From assembly GCA_910588075.1 (NCBI GenBank), contig CAJUOS010000017.1:1-37621 (forward strand): DNA of 37,621 bases, read 5' to 3'. This DNA comes from an uncultured Erysipelotrichaceae bacterium (lineage in GTDB: Bacteria; Bacillota_I; Bacilli_A; Erysipelotrichales; Coprobacillaceae). How positions within the stretch are numbered: position 1 is the first letter of the stretch; each line of letters opens with the position of its first letter. A model generated the notes under the pieces. The model had not been told where the DNA came from. It saw only the letters and a list, made by a program, of their open reading frames with translations, and searched no databases. Positions 1-9,748 of this stretch are shown here, piece by piece. A program made the translations under genes and the position numbers.

Positions 1-123
1 ATATAAATAAATATTTTTTATAATTTCTTTTTTTCATATTTTTCGCCTTCTTTCTCACTATTTATTATATTCTTCTTATAATTTTATGTCAATTTCAAAC
101 AATGTTTTAATTAAATAGAAATA

Positions 124-150
124 CAAAAAAAGACTTTTAAATAAAGCCTT
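124..150 (-). terminator. Intrinsic terminator after polC
   Basis: Stem 130-137 pairs with 143-150 around a 5-nt loop. One pair is G-U only when read as minus-strand RNA (A-C on the plus strand), which supports the minus orientation. A U-tract (plus-strand A run 125-131) follows. It lies 4 nt after the polC stop. The remaining 1-123 is AT-rich with no feature seen. Confidence 0.8.
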
Positions 151-154
151 CTTT

Positions 155-3100
155 TTAAAAATCAAACAATGATAATTGATTTTCTTCTGACATATTTTCA
201 AAAACTCCAAGTTTTGTTAATAAATCAATTTGTGTGTTATTCAACTTTGTACGTTTAATAACATCTTCTTTTGATAAAAATAAATTCTGTTGACGTGCTT
301 CTATAACACTATCTCCTACTGATCCACCTAATCCATCAATAGATGTAAATGGAGGTAATATTCCATACTTATCATCTTGATCAACAATAAAATTTCTTGC
401 ATCAGATTTTTCTAATGAAATATTATTGAAATGATATCCTCTATCATACATTTCCATAGCTATTTCAAAAACAGAAATCAAAGCTTCTTCCTTATTAGAA
501 ATTTTTACCCCATTTTGTTTATCATTTTGAATTTGTTGATATCGACTCCAAATTGCTTCTTTACCAGAGATAAGTGTTTCTATATCATAAGCATCACATC
601 TTGTTGAAAAATAAACTGCATAATATTCTCTAGGATAATAAAGTTTCCACCAAGCCACACGAATTGCACTTAAAACATAAGCAGCAGCATGAGCTTTAGG
701 GAACATATACTTAATTTTTTTACATGATTCAATATACCAAGTAGGAACATCATATTTACGCATAAGTTCTTCATATTTCTTTTCTGGAAAAACAGCAGGC
801 GATTTCCCTTTACGTACACATTCCATAATATCAAAAGCATCTTTATTAGGTAATCCTTTTTCAATTAAATATACCATTATATCATCACGACATCCAATAA
901 CATCTTTTAAAGTACATGTTCCTGAAGAAATCAATGTTTCAGCATTTCCTAGATAAACATCTGTACCATGTGATAAACCAGAAATAATAACCAAATCACT
1001 AAAAGACTTTGGATGTGTTTGTTCTAACATTCCCCTAACAAACTTTGTTCCAAATTCTGGTAATCCTAATGCACCAGTTTTACAATTAAGATAACTTAAA
1101 TCTATATTCATTGCCTCTGTTGTATTAAACAAACTCATAACTTTTTTATCATTAGTAGGAATATCCTTAGGATTCACACCTGTTAAATCTTGTAACATTC
1201 TAATAACAGTTGGATCTACATGTCCCAATATATCAAATTTCAAAACATTATCATGAATAGCATGGAAATCAAAATGGGTTGTTCTCCAATCAGCAGTTAA
1301 ATCATCAGCTGGATATTGGTAAGGTGTAAAATCAAAAACATCCATACTTTCTGGTATAACAATAATACCTCCAGGATGTTGCCCAGTTGTTCGCTTAACC
1401 CCTGTACATCCTTTGGCGATTCTTTCTAATTCAGCAGCACGAATTGTATTTTCTTTTCCCATCAATTCAGCATATCCTTTAGCATACCCATATGCTGTCT
1501 TTTCTGCAACTGTTGATATTGTTCCTGCACGATACACATGACTTTCGCCAAATATTTCTTTTGTATAAGCATGAGCTGTTGGTTGATAATCACCTGAGAA
1601 GTTTAAATCAATATCAGGAACTTTATCTGCATTAAATCCTAAGAAAGTTTCAAATGGAATATTATGCCCATCTCCTTTTAATTGTTTACCACATTGTGGA
1701 CAGGTTTTATCTGGCAAATCATATCCATTCGCAATCTCTCCCTCTTCTAAAAATTCATTATATTGACAATGAGGACAATAATAATGTGGAGGTAATGGAT
1801 TCACTTCAGAAATATTTGCCATTGTAGCTACAAATGATGATCCAACTGAACCACGGCTACCTACAAGATAACCAGCATCATTTGATTTTTTTACAAGTTT
1901 ATGAGCAATATAATAAATAACCCCAAACCCATGTTTAATAATATTATCAAGTTCTTTGGTTAAACGTTTTTCAACAATATCTGGTAAAACACTTCCATAT
2001 TGTTTATGTGCATTATCAAAACATAATTGTCTTAAATTTTCATCAGCATTATCAATATGTGGAGTAAATAACTTATCATGAACAACATGAAAAGAACCAT
2101 CTATCATATCAGCAATTTTATTTGTATTTTCAATAATATATTCATATTTCTCATCTTCTGTTAAATAAGAAAAACTATTCATCATTTCTTCTGTTGTCCT
2201 AAAATATTCATCAGGTGTCCATGCTTGAGGATTATTACGATCAGTTAAAGGATGTAACGCTCCTCCTAAGCCAATTTTAGGATTACATGTAAAAACATCT
2301 CTGAATATTTTATCTTTTTGATCAACATAATGAACATCACCTGTTGCAACAATCATTTTTCCCATTTCTTTAGCAGTATCAACAATTCTTCTCAAAATAC
2401 GTTTCAAATCATCTTCAGTATCAATTCTACCTCTTTCAACAAAATACTTACAAATATCTAAAGGTAAAATTTCTATATAATCATAAAACTCTATGGCAGA
2501 TTTCAACTCATCAATACTTCTTGTCATTGCTAAATCAAAAATTTCTGAATTATAACACCCACTTCCAAATAATAATCCTTCACGATAATATTCTAAACGT
2601 TGTCGAGGAATACGAGATGTTTTTTCAAAATATGTTGTATTAGCTTCTGAAACTAATTTAAACATATTTTTAAGTCCTTCTTTATTTTTAGCAAGAACAC
2701 ACATATGTTTTGGTCTTACTATTTTGTAGGCATTTTGACACTCCATTTTATTCATATCTAATAAATTATATAATTTATTTTGCATCATATCATGAAGCAT
2801 CATATTAAAAACACTTGCTAAGACATCAGCATCATAATCAGCACGGTGAGCAGCTTCTCCATCATAAGCAATACGATAATACCTTGCAACATTTCCCAAA
2901 CGAAATCCTTTTAATTCAGGTAAAAGTTTCCATGCCAAAGCTAAAGAATCAATAGCTGGATTTTTTAAAGGTTGGTAGCCATTACGTTTCAAAATTTCAT
3001 TTAAAAAGCCAACATCAAATGTTGCATTATGAGCAACAATAACATCATCTTGAAAAAATTCTAAAATACGAGGTAAAAATTCTTGAATTGTAGGAGCATT

Positions 3101-4468
3101 CTTAACATCTTCATTTGTAATATGAGTCAAACGTGTTATTTTTTCAGAAATACGTTTGTTAGGTTTGATAAGACTTTGTAATCTAGCAACTTCTTGTCCA
3201 TTTTTATATCTCACTGCTCCAAATTCAGTGATATCATCATCCATTACTGATAATCCTGTTGTTTCTAAGTCAAATGAAACATATGTTAAATCTCTTAATG
3301 AAAGATCCTTTTCATTATATACAACTTTAAATTCAGGATCTATCATATACATTTCTACACCATATATCATTTTTATTTTATTTTTTAAACTTGCCATTTG
3401 TGCTTCTGGAAACGATTGAACATTTCCATGATCTGTAATAGCAATTGCTTTATGTCCCCAATATGCAGCTCTAGAAATATAATCACTAATACTTCCAATT
3501 CCATCCATTGGAGACATTTTTGAATGAACATGTAATTCAACACGTTTTTTCTCAGCATTGTCTTGTCTCACTTTAGGTGAAGGAATAATTTCTACTTCTC
3601 TTGCATTAATAACAACATCTCTTGCATATGTATCATATTCAGCACTTCCTTTAACACGAACCCACATTCCACCTTTTTTAACTTTTTGTAATTCTTCAAG
3701 ACTATTTCCACCTTTATTTTCAAAACGTTTAACAACAATACTATTCGTATAATCTGTTATAGATAAAGTTTGAATTGTTTTTCCTGTCTTTACTTTTTTA
3801 GATTCTTCATTAAAAACATAACCTTGAACCATAACATCTTTAACATTTTCATCTATTTCATCTATTTTTAAAGAAAAATATTCTTTTTTATAGCCTTTAA
3901 ATTTAGGTTTCTTTTCCTGTTTTATTTCTGCTTGAGGTATGATATTTTCATTGATTTGTACTTCATTTAAAGATTCCATTTCTTCTTGTATAGATTGATA
4001 TTCTTCATTATTTTGATTAATGTATGCTTCAAAACCAATTTGAATTCCAAATTTATTAAAATATTTATCAAATATTTTATAAAGATGTTGAATTTGATTC
4101 AATTGAATTTCATTAATTACTTCTATTTTTAATATATTATCTTCAAATGATAAATGACTTTGATCAATAAAACGAATTTGTGGAAAACGATTTTTTAAAC
4201 CATTAAAAATAAATAAAGCATATTCTAAAACATCATCTGGAGTATATGATGACATCCAATCAAAAATAAAATCACAAGAATAAGGATATTCATTTTTAGC
4301 TGAAAAAAGAATTCTTATTTCTTCTAAAGGTGCTATTTTTGAAGAACTAATAAAAAATACAAAAGAATTATCAGAATGAACAACAACTTTATCAAGAGTT
4401 GCCTTCTTTAAATCTTGAACTTCATTTTCTAAATGAAGTAATTTTAACAATGTTTGCATCTCATTCAT
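155..4468 (-). CDS. polC: DNA polymerase III alpha subunit, PolC type
   Basis: Replicative polymerase of low-GC Gram-positives, with built-in 3'-5' proofreading. About 1437 aa, the usual PolC length. Visible in order: an N-terminal region and OB-fold; a PHP domain split around the exonuclease (HVHSKMSPMDG near residue 315 and ITDHG shortly after); a DEDD exonuclease with FDLETTG near 402 and HNATFD near 484; a zinc-binding CPHC...CPQC pair near 900-930; and palm-domain acidic residues in PDIDLNFSGD near 953, with FDILGHVDPT near 1080. Two adjacent ATGs exist (4471 and 4468). AGGAGGT at 4476-4482 sits 4 nt from the first and 7 nt from the second, so I chose the second. It is the last gene of the uppS-cdsA-dxr-rseP-polC run, 50 nt after rseP, the order seen in Bacillus. 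Confidence 0.97.
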   Translation of the reverse strand: MNEMQTLLKLLHLENEVQDLKKATLDKVVVHSDNSFVFFISSSKIAPLEEIRILFSAKNEYPYSCDFIFDWMSSYTPDDVLEYALFIFNGLKNRFPQIRFIDQSHLSFEDNILKIEVINEIQLNQIQHLYKIFDKYFNKFGIQIGFEAYINQNNEEYQSIQEEMESLNEVQINENIIPQAEIKQEKKPKFKGYKKEYFSLKIDEIDENVKDVMVQGYVFNEESKKVKTGKTIQTLSITDYTNSIVVKRFENKGGNSLEELQKVKKGGMWVRVKGSAEYDTYARDVVINAREVEIIPSPKVRQDNAEKKRVELHVHSKMSPMDGIGSISDYISRAAYWGHKAIAITDHGNVQSFPEAQMASLKNKIKMIYGVEMYMIDPEFKVVYNEKDLSLRDLTYVSFDLETTGLSVMDDDITEFGAVRYKNGQEVARLQSLIKPNKRISEKITRLTHITNEDVKNAPTIQEFLPRILEFFQDDVIVAHNATFDVGFLNEILKRNGYQPLKNPAIDSLALAWKLLPELKGFRLGNVARYYRIAYDGEAAHRADYDADVLASVFNMMLHDMMQNKLYNLLDMNKMECQNAYKIVRPKHMCVLAKNKEGLKNMFKLVSEANTTYFEKTSRIPRQRLEYYREGLLFGSGCYNSEIFDLAMTRSIDELKSAIEFYDYIEILPLDICKYFVERGRIDTEDDLKRILRRIVDTAKEMGKMIVATGDVHYVDQKDKIFRDVFTCNPKIGLGGALHPLTDRNNPQAWTPDEYFRTTEEMMNSFSYLTEDEKYEYIIENTNKIADMIDGSFHVVHDKLFTPHIDNADENLRQLCFDNAHKQYGSVLPDIVEKRLTKELDNIIKHGFGVIYYIAHKLVKKSNDAGYLVGSRGSVGSSFVATMANISEVNPLPPHYYCPHCQYNEFLEEGEIANGYDLPDKTCPQCGKQLKGDGHNIPFETFLGFNADKVPDIDLNFSGDYQPTAHAYTKEIFGESHVYRAGTISTVAEKTAYGYAKGYAELMGKENTIRAAELERIAKGCTGVKRTTGQHPGGIIVIPESMDVFDFTPYQYPADDLTADWRTTHFDFHAIHDNVLKFDILGHVDPTVIRMLQDLTGVNPKDIPTNDKKVMSLFNTTEAMNIDLSYLNCKTGALGLPEFGTKFVRGMLEQTHPKSFSDLVIISGLSHGTDVYLGNAETLISSGTCTLKDVIGCRDDIMVYLIEKGLPNKDAFDIMECVRKGKSPAVFPEKKYEELMRKYDVPTWYIESCKKIKYMFPKAHAAAYVLSAIRVAWWKLYYPREYYAVYFSTRCDAYDIETLISGKEAIWSRYQQIQNDKQNGVKISNKEEALISVFEIAMEMYDRGYHFNNISLEKSDARNFIVDQDDKYGILPPFTSIDGLGGSVGDSVIEARQQNLFLSKEDVIKRTKLNNTQIDLLTKLGVFENMSEENQLSLFDF

Positions 4469-4498
4469 CATTCATACCTCCTATTTTTTAAAATAATG

Positions 4499-4520
4499 AA
4501 AAGGGACTTAATATCCCTTT
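4499..4520 (-). terminator. Weak hairpin between rseP and polC
   Basis: AAAGGGA (4500-4506) pairs with TCCCTTT (4514-4520) around a 7-nt loop; the minus-strand RNA continues with UUUUCAUUAUUUU. The rseP stop codon (4519-4521) is in the stem. The U-tract is interrupted and polC has no obvious promoter of its own, so this is more likely an attenuator or RNA-stability hairpin than a full stop. Confidence 0.5.
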
Positions 4521-5604
4521 AACCTATAATTCTTAATATATCTTGATATGTTACAATAATCATTAATAATATAACAAGTCCTAAGCCAATCATTTGTAAG
4601 GCAAGTTTTAAATTATGTGGTAATTCTCTTCCAATAATTTTTTCAACCACAGCAAATAATACCTGACAACCATCTAAACCAGGAATAGGTAATAAGTTAA
4701 ATATTCCAATATTAACAGATAACATTGCTAATAAACTAAAAATATAAGATACCTGTCCTGTTTCAGTAACTTGTGCAGTAATTTGATAAATACCTGCTGG
4801 TCCAGACATTTGCCCTATTGTTTGACTAAATTTTGTAATCAGTTGTCCTAAAGCAACAAATATTGCAACACTCATTTCTCCAAATGATACAAATGTATAT
4901 TGAAATGATTCAACAAGTGTCATACTTCTTGTTGCTTGAGTAATACCAATAATATATCTTCCTTCATCTTGATTATAATCAACTTTTACTGGAACAATCT
5001 TTTCTTGATTATTCCTTTTGACTGTGATATTCATGGTAATTGTTTGAGCTTTTGTATCAAGTAATTCTTGACTAAATTGAATATCTTCAAAATTAGAAAT
5101 CATATATGATTTTCCTGTTTCTTGGACTTCAACTTTTTCAATAATATCACCTATTTCTAAATGATATTTATCTGCAGCTGAATTTTCTGTAATAGAACCA
5201 ATTTCAGCAACATTCACAGGTAATTGTCCTGATGTTATATTAACACCAAAAATAATCACAATAGCCAAAATGAAATTCATAAAAACTCCAGCTAAAAATA
5301 TAATGACTCTTTGATATGTTTTAATTCCTTTTAAAGTTCTTTCTTCAGGAATATCTTTTAAATTTTCATTATCTATTTGATCTTCTTCTCCAGCCATAGC
5401 TACAAATCCACCAAATGGTAATGCTCTAATTTCATATTCAGTTTCTTTCCCTTGTTTTGACCAAATTTTAGGACCAAAACCAATTGAGAACTGACTACAA
5501 TAAACTCTAAAATACTTTGCAGCCAAAAAATGACCTAATTCATGAATAATAATAATAGAACCTAAAATTAATAAAAAGACGATAATATTAATAATATTTT
5601 GCAT
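4519..5604 (-). CDS. rseP: Site-2 zinc metalloprotease RseP/RasP (M50 family)
   Basis: Intramembrane protease that cleaves anti-sigma factors and remnant signal peptides in the cytoplasmic membrane. 361 aa. The first transmembrane segment carries HELGH at residues 21-25 (two zinc ligands and the catalytic Glu). A second membrane segment is followed by GGFVAM and then a PDZ-like stretch (about 130-215). The NLLPIPGLDG motif at 303-312 provides the third zinc ligand, Asp311. A final hydrophobic helix ends the protein. The start codon directly abuts the dxr stop codon, and its AGGAGA ribosome site lies inside dxr, so translation is probably coupled. In Bacillus the same gene (rasP/yluC) also sits between dxr and polC-proximal genes. 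No anomalies seen. Confidence 0.95.
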   Translation of the reverse strand: MQNIINIIVFLLILGSIIIIHELGHFLAAKYFRVYCSQFSIGFGPKIWSKQGKETEYEIRALPFGGFVAMAGEEDQIDNENLKDIPEERTLKGIKTYQRVIIFLAGVFMNFILAIVIIFGVNITSGQLPVNVAEIGSITENSAADKYHLEIGDIIEKVEVQETGKSYMISNFEDIQFSQELLDTKAQTITMNITVKRNNQEKIVPVKVDYNQDEGRYIIGITQATRSMTLVESFQYTFVSFGEMSVAIFVALGQLITKFSQTIGQMSGPAGIYQITAQVTETGQVSYIFSLLAMLSVNIGIFNLLPIPGLDGCQVLFAVVEKIIGRELPHNLKLALQMIGLGLVILLMIIVTYQDILRIIG

Positions 5605-6756
5605 TTAATCTTCTCCTACTCTATTTAAAACATAATAACGAGCCCATTGATCAATTTCTACCAATTGTTCTAATGTTGGATTTTCTATCCATTGATGAGC
5701 ATTCATTGTTTCTTCAACTAATCTTTCAATATCTAAAAATTGAATTTTATGATTCAAGAACAGTGAATTTGCTTGTTCATTGGCTCCATTTAATACACAA
5801 GGCATTGATCCACCAAGACGACCAGCTTTATAAGCCAAATCTAAAGCTTTAAATCTATTTGTATCTGGTGTATAAAAATGTAAAGTTTTCACATCTGATA
5901 AAGATAATTTTTTCCCATTTATTAAAGGAAAACGTCTTGGATACGTTAATGCATATTGGATAGGTAAACGCATATCTGGTGTACCTAATTGAGCAATAAC
6001 AGATGTATCTTGATATTCTACCATTGAATGAATAATACTTTCAGGATGAATAAGAACTTCTATATCATCATAATCAACATCAAAAAGCCATTTTGCTTCC
6101 ATAACTTCTAAACCTTTATTAAATAAAGTTGCACTATCAATTGTAATTTTAGCTCCCATACTCCAATTAGGATGTTTTAAAGCTTGTTCAACAGTTACAT
6201 TTTTCAATTCTTCTCTTGTTTTATCTCTAAAACTACCTCCACTTGCAGTTAAAATAATTTTAGAAATATCTTGATGATGTTCACCATTTAAAGATTGAAA
6301 AATAGCAGAATGTTCACTATCAACTGGTAATAATTTAACACCATACTCTTTAACAAGAGGTATAATTAAATGTCCAGCAACAACCAAAGTCTCTTTATTA
6401 GCAAGAGCTATATCTTTATGAGATTGAATAGCTTTGATAGTCGGTAAAAGTCCAGCAAAACCAACAATAGCATTTAAAACAATATCAACATTTTCTAAAG
6501 TTGCAATTTGTACTAATCCTTCAGTTCCACTATAAAAGCATTGATGAGGATATTTCTTTTCTAAATATTCCTTATCTCGTTGTTCTTGTACACATATATG
6601 TTGAACTGCGATATCTTTCATAATATCTTCAAGCAATTTAATATTATGTCCTGCACTCATAGCCACAATTTCAAATTCATCACTATGATTTCTTACAACA
6701 TCAACAGTTTGTGTTCCAATTGAACCAGTTACACCTAACACACATATTTTCTTCAT
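5605..6756 (-). CDS. dxr: 1-deoxy-D-xylulose 5-phosphate reductoisomerase
   Basis: Second enzyme of the MEP isoprenoid pathway: converts DXP to 2-C-methyl-D-erythritol 4-phosphate with NADPH. 383 aa, normal length. The NADPH Rossmann motif GVTGSIG is at residues 8-14. ANKETLVVAG, the metal-binding PVDSEHSAIFQ and the ASGGSF loop are all present, as is the C-terminal helical domain. It begins 3 nt after cdsA and ends against rseP, so it is inside the operon. It supplies isoprenoid precursor for UppS, encoded two genes upstream in the same transcript. The presence of dxr indicates the MEP rather than the mevalonate route. Confidence 0.96.
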   Translation of the reverse strand: MKKICVLGVTGSIGTQTVDVVRNHSDEFEIVAMSAGHNIKLLEDIMKDIAVQHICVQEQRDKEYLEKKYPHQCFYSGTEGLVQIATLENVDIVLNAIVGFAGLLPTIKAIQSHKDIALANKETLVVAGHLIIPLVKEYGVKLLPVDSEHSAIFQSLNGEHHQDISKIILTASGGSFRDKTREELKNVTVEQALKHPNWSMGAKITIDSATLFNKGLEVMEAKWLFDVDYDDIEVLIHPESIIHSMVEYQDTSVIAQLGTPDMRLPIQYALTYPRRFPLINGKKLSLSDVKTLHFYTPDTNRFKALDLAYKAGRLGGSMPCVLNGANEQANSLFLNHKIQFLDIERLVEETMNAHQWIENPTLEQLVEIDQWARYYVLNRVGED

Positions 6757-6759
6757 CGA

Positions 6760-7545
6760 TCACACCACCATTGCTATAAAATGAAGTAATATACCAAATA
6801 CCATTGAATTAAATAAAATAGAATCAAACCTATCTAAAATTCCTCCATGTCCTGGCAATAACTGAGAAAAATCTTTAACTTCAAAAGTACGCTTTATACT
6901 ACTAAAAGTTAAATCACCTATTTGACTTGTTATAGTCAAAATGAAACAAACAAAAATCAATAAATAAAATGGTATATTTATATGAATATATGCACCATAG
7001 ATAACAGAAAGAACAGTTCCTAGTAAAATACCCCCTATTGATCCTTCTATTGTTTTCTTAGGTGATAAACGTGGATTTAACTTATGTTTTCCAAACTTAA
7101 TTCCAGTAAAATACGCTCCTGTATCAGTACCAAAAGTAGCTAATGCTAATAATAACAGATATTCAAAACCATATGATAAACGTAATTGATAAAGCAAATG
7201 TAATCCCATTGCGATTAAAACACCTACTGTAAAATAATAGCATAAACGCATAAAATGAATACTTTCATCTATCATACTACAAGTTAATAAAACAATCATA
7301 TAAATAACAATAATTTCTACAGGAATGAGTAATGTTTTCACAAAAAGTAATGAATAAAATACAAAAAAACCAACAATCCCATATAAATAAATATTTGTTT
7401 TTGGTCTTTCACAAATAGAAAGCATTTCAAAAACTGAAGCACCTGCAACTAATGTCAAAAGAATTTTAAAAGGTAATTTACCTATTAAAACACAAGGCAA
7501 AATAACAACAATCAAAACAATAGCAGTTATTATTCTCTGTTTCAT
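6760..7545 (-). CDS. cdsA: Phosphatidate cytidylyltransferase
   Basis: Makes CDP-diacylglycerol from phosphatidic acid and CTP, the branch point to PG, cardiolipin and PE. 261 aa, polytopic membrane protein with about seven or eight hydrophobic segments. Family signatures are clear: SPKKTIEGSIGG near 162 and the C-terminal LPGHGGILDRFDS near 229-241. The start overlaps the uppS stop by 4 nt (ATGA), with GGAGGTG placed 7 nt upstream inside uppS, implying translational coupling. The uppS-cdsA-dxr-rseP order is the standard Bacillota arrangement. Confidence 0.96.
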   Translation of the reverse strand: MKQRIITAIVLIVVILPCVLIGKLPFKILLTLVAGASVFEMLSICERPKTNIYLYGIVGFFVFYSLLFVKTLLIPVEIIVIYMIVLLTCSMIDESIHFMRLCYYFTVGVLIAMGLHLLYQLRLSYGFEYLLLLALATFGTDTGAYFTGIKFGKHKLNPRLSPKKTIEGSIGGILLGTVLSVIYGAYIHINIPFYLLIFVCFILTITSQIGDLTFSSIKRTFEVKDFSQLLPGHGGILDRFDSILFNSMVFGILLHFIAMVV

Positions 7546-8291
7546 TTTAAAACACCTCCAAATCTTCTTTCTCTTCCTTGATAAATAGCAATTGCTTTAT
7601 GTAATTCATCTTCATTAAAATCAGGCCATAATATATCATCAAATACAAACTCAGCATATGCTAATTGCCATAGTAAGAAATTTGACAAACGATATTCACC
7701 ACTACTTCTAATCATTAAATCAACATTTGGTAAATCTTTTGTCATTAAATGCTTCTCAAAATAAGCTTCGTTTATTTGCTCTAATGTTATATCTCCATCT
7801 TTATATTTTTGACAAATTATTTTTGTGGTTTCAATAATTTCATCTCGTCCACCATATATAAAAGCAAATGTTAAAATTAATCCTGTATTCACACTTGTTT
7901 TTTTAACAGCTTCATTAATAATGTCTTGCGTTTCTTTTGGAGATAAATCTAAATGTCCAATATATCGAATTTGAACATTATTATCCATAAGCTCTTTCAA
8001 ATACAAATTAAAAAATTCTTTTGGTAATCTAAAGATATAATCAACTTCACTTGCATCACGTTTGAAATTCTCAGTTGAAAAAGCATAAACTGTCATAGCT
8101 TTCACACCTAAGCGATTCGCTTCTAAAGCAAGTGTACGAATTGTTTTTGTTCCTTCATGATGTCCATATGTTCTAGGCATTTTTCTTTTTTTTGCCCATC
8201 TTCCATTTCCATCCATAATAAAAGCAATATGTTTAGGAATATTATTCATATCAAGATTATAATTTTGATTTTTCTTTTTTCTAAAAAACAT
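7542..8291 (-). CDS. uppS: Isoprenyl (undecaprenyl) diphosphate synthase
   Basis: Cis-prenyltransferase that makes undecaprenyl diphosphate, the lipid carrier for peptidoglycan and wall polymers. 249 aa. IMDGNGRWAKKR at residues 25-36 contains the catalytic Asp27; HHEGTKTIR, YAFSTENFKR and the RSSGEYRLSNFLLWQ substrate motifs follow. One detail differs from the usual RTSGE(Q/L)RLSNF: it reads RSSGEYRLSNF. It is the first gene of its operon, with AAGGTGAG at 8297-8303 as ribosome site and a strong promoter just upstream. Confidence 0.96.
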   Translation of the reverse strand: MFFRKKKNQNYNLDMNNIPKHIAFIMDGNGRWAKKRKMPRTYGHHEGTKTIRTLALEANRLGVKAMTVYAFSTENFKRDASEVDYIFRLPKEFFNLYLKELMDNNVQIRYIGHLDLSPKETQDIINEAVKKTSVNTGLILTFAFIYGGRDEIIETTKIICQKYKDGDITLEQINEAYFEKHLMTKDLPNVDLMIRSSGEYRLSNFLLWQLAYAEFVFDDILWPDFNEDELHKAIAIYQGRERRFGGVLK

Positions 8292-8314
8292 ATTCTCACC
8301 TTCGTATCTTTGTC

Positions 8315-8343
8315 ATTATATCATAAAATATCTACTTGTCCAA
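8315..8343 (-). promoter_or_regulatory. SigA-type promoter of the uppS-cdsA-dxr-rseP-polC operon
   Basis: On the minus strand, TTGGAC (8338-8343), a 17-nt spacer and a perfect TATAAT (8315-8320), 24 nt upstream of the uppS ATG. It lies between the frr terminator and uppS, exactly where a new transcription unit should start. Confidence 0.8.
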
Positions 8344-8390
8344 GACTACAATCCATATACCTTATGATTTTATAAATATTCTTTTTCAAA

Positions 8391-8418
8391 TAAAAAGAGA
8401 ATATAATTCTATTCTCTT
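8391..8418 (-). terminator. Terminator of the rpsB-tsf-pyrH-frr operon
   Basis: Nine-bp stem 8395-8403/8410-8418 with a 6-nt loop, followed in minus-strand RNA by UUUUAUUU. The frr stop codon (8417-8419) forms part of the stem. Confidence 0.8.
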
Positions 8419-8962
8419 ATACTGTTAATAATTCTTCCTCTTTTTCTTTTGTTAATTGATCAATTTTCTTCACAAATTCATCAGTTAATTTTTGGATTTT
8501 TTCTTTTGCTTGCTTTTCTTGATCTTCAGGCAAATCCGCTTTTTGTGCTTCGTCATTAGAAGATCTTCTAATATTACGAATAGCGACTTTAGCATCCTCA
8601 GCATATTTTTTAACTTGTTTTACATATTCTTTTCTTCTTTCTTCAGTTAATGGTGGAACAGTAATTCTAATGATTTCACCATCATTTTGAGGAGTTAAGC
8701 CTAAATTAGCTTCAAAAATAGCTCGTTCAATATCTTTTAAAATACTTCTATCATAAGGTTTAATAACTAATTGGCGTCCTTCAACAACTGAAATACCAGA
8801 AGTTTGATTAACAGGAGTTGGTGTTCCCCAATAATCAACCATTACTCTATCAAGCATATTAGGATTTGCACGTCCTGCTCTTACAGTTGATAATTCACCT
8901 TTGAAAGAATCAATTGTTTTATTCATTTTTTCTTTTGTTTCATCTAAAATCAAATTTAACAT
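8417..8962 (-). CDS. frr: Ribosome recycling factor
   Basis: Works with EF-G to split post-termination ribosomes. 181 aa, close to the usual 185. Recognisable segments: STVRAGRANPNMLDRVMV near residues 26-43, GRQLVIKPYD, and the helical hinge region VPPLTEERRKEYVKQVKK. The C-terminal helix KKIDQLTKEKEEELLTV matches the family end. It starts 3 nt after the pyrH stop with AAAGGAGG upstream, so the two are cotranscribed. It is the last gene of the rpsB operon and its stop codon lies in the terminator stem. Confidence 0.97.
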   Translation of the reverse strand: MLNLILDETKEKMNKTIDSFKGELSTVRAGRANPNMLDRVMVDYWGTPTPVNQTSGISVVEGRQLVIKPYDRSILKDIERAIFEANLGLTPQNDGEIIRITVPPLTEERRKEYVKQVKKYAEDAKVAIRNIRRSSNDEAQKADLPEDQEKQAKEKIQKLTDEFVKKIDQLTKEKEEELLTV

Positions 8963-8965
8963 ATT

Positions 8966-9685
8966 TTATTTTCCTCCTTTAGATATTGTTGTTCCAACAA
9001 CAACACCTTCACATGCTTTTGCTATATTTCCATCTTCTTGCATATTAAATACACATAAATCAATGCCATTATCTTTACATAATGTAATGGCTGTTTGATC
9101 CATAATATGTAAATCTTCATTTAAAACATCTAAGTAACTGATATGATCATATTTTTTAGCAGTAGGATCTACTTTTGGGTCAGCAGAATAAACACCATCA
9201 ACACCATTTTTTGCCATTAAAATAACATCCACATTCATTTCAGCTGCTCGTAATGCTGCTGTTGTATCTGTTGTAAAGAATGGACTTCCTGTTCCAGCAC
9301 CGAAAATCACAATTCTTCCTTTTTCTAAATGACGAACTGCTCTTCTTCTAATATATGGTTCTGCAACTTCTTTCATGTCAATAGCAGATAATAATCTAGT
9401 ATCTACACCAATAGCTTCTAATGCGTTTTGTAAAGCCATACCATTCATTACAGTTGCTAACATTCCCATATAATCAGCAGTAGCTCTCTCCATACCCATA
9501 TCACTACCAGTTTTTCCACGCCAAATATTGCCACCACCACATACAATAGCAATTTCAACACCTAAATCTTTAGCATCTTTAATTTGTCTTGCAATATCAG
9601 CTACAACTGCAGGATTAATACCAAATTTTTGTTCACCTGCTAAAGCTTCGCCACTTACTTTTAATAAAACTCGATTATATTTCAT
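8966..9685 (-). CDS. pyrH: Uridylate (UMP) kinase
   Basis: Phosphorylates UMP to UDP; hexameric amino-acid-kinase-fold enzyme. From the ATG at 9685 the protein is 239 aa and starts MKYNRVLLKVSGEAL, exactly as the family does. Phosphate- and nucleotide-binding segments VCGGGNIWRG, GMLATVMNG, FGAGTGSPFFTTDT and KNGVDGVYSADP are all visible. A longer reading from a GTG at 9718 is possible, but it adds 11 residues with no family similarity, and AAGGGGA (9691-9697) sits 5 nt before the ATG I chose. Third gene of rpsB-tsf-pyrH-frr. Confidence 0.96.
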   Translation of the reverse strand: MKYNRVLLKVSGEALAGEQKFGINPAVVADIARQIKDAKDLGVEIAIVCGGGNIWRGKTGSDMGMERATADYMGMLATVMNGMALQNALEAIGVDTRLLSAIDMKEVAEPYIRRRAVRHLEKGRIVIFGAGTGSPFFTTDTTAALRAAEMNVDVILMAKNGVDGVYSADPKVDPTAKKYDHISYLDVLNEDLHIMDQTAITLCKDNGIDLCVFNMQEDGNIAKACEGVVVGTTISKGGK

Positions 9686-9710
9686 AGTAATCCCCTTTAT
9701 TTTACAAGAA

Positions 9711-9734
9711 AAGGGCACAATTTTTATGTGTCCT
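9711..9734 (-). terminator. Imperfect hairpin between tsf and pyrH
   Basis: AGGACACA (9727-9734 read on minus) pairs with UGUGCCCU with one A-C mismatch and a 7-nt loop, then UUUUCUUG. Probably a partial terminator or RNase-blocking hairpin inside the operon, since pyrH has no visible promoter of its own. Confidence 0.4.
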
Positions 9735-9748
9735 CCCCTATGATTAAA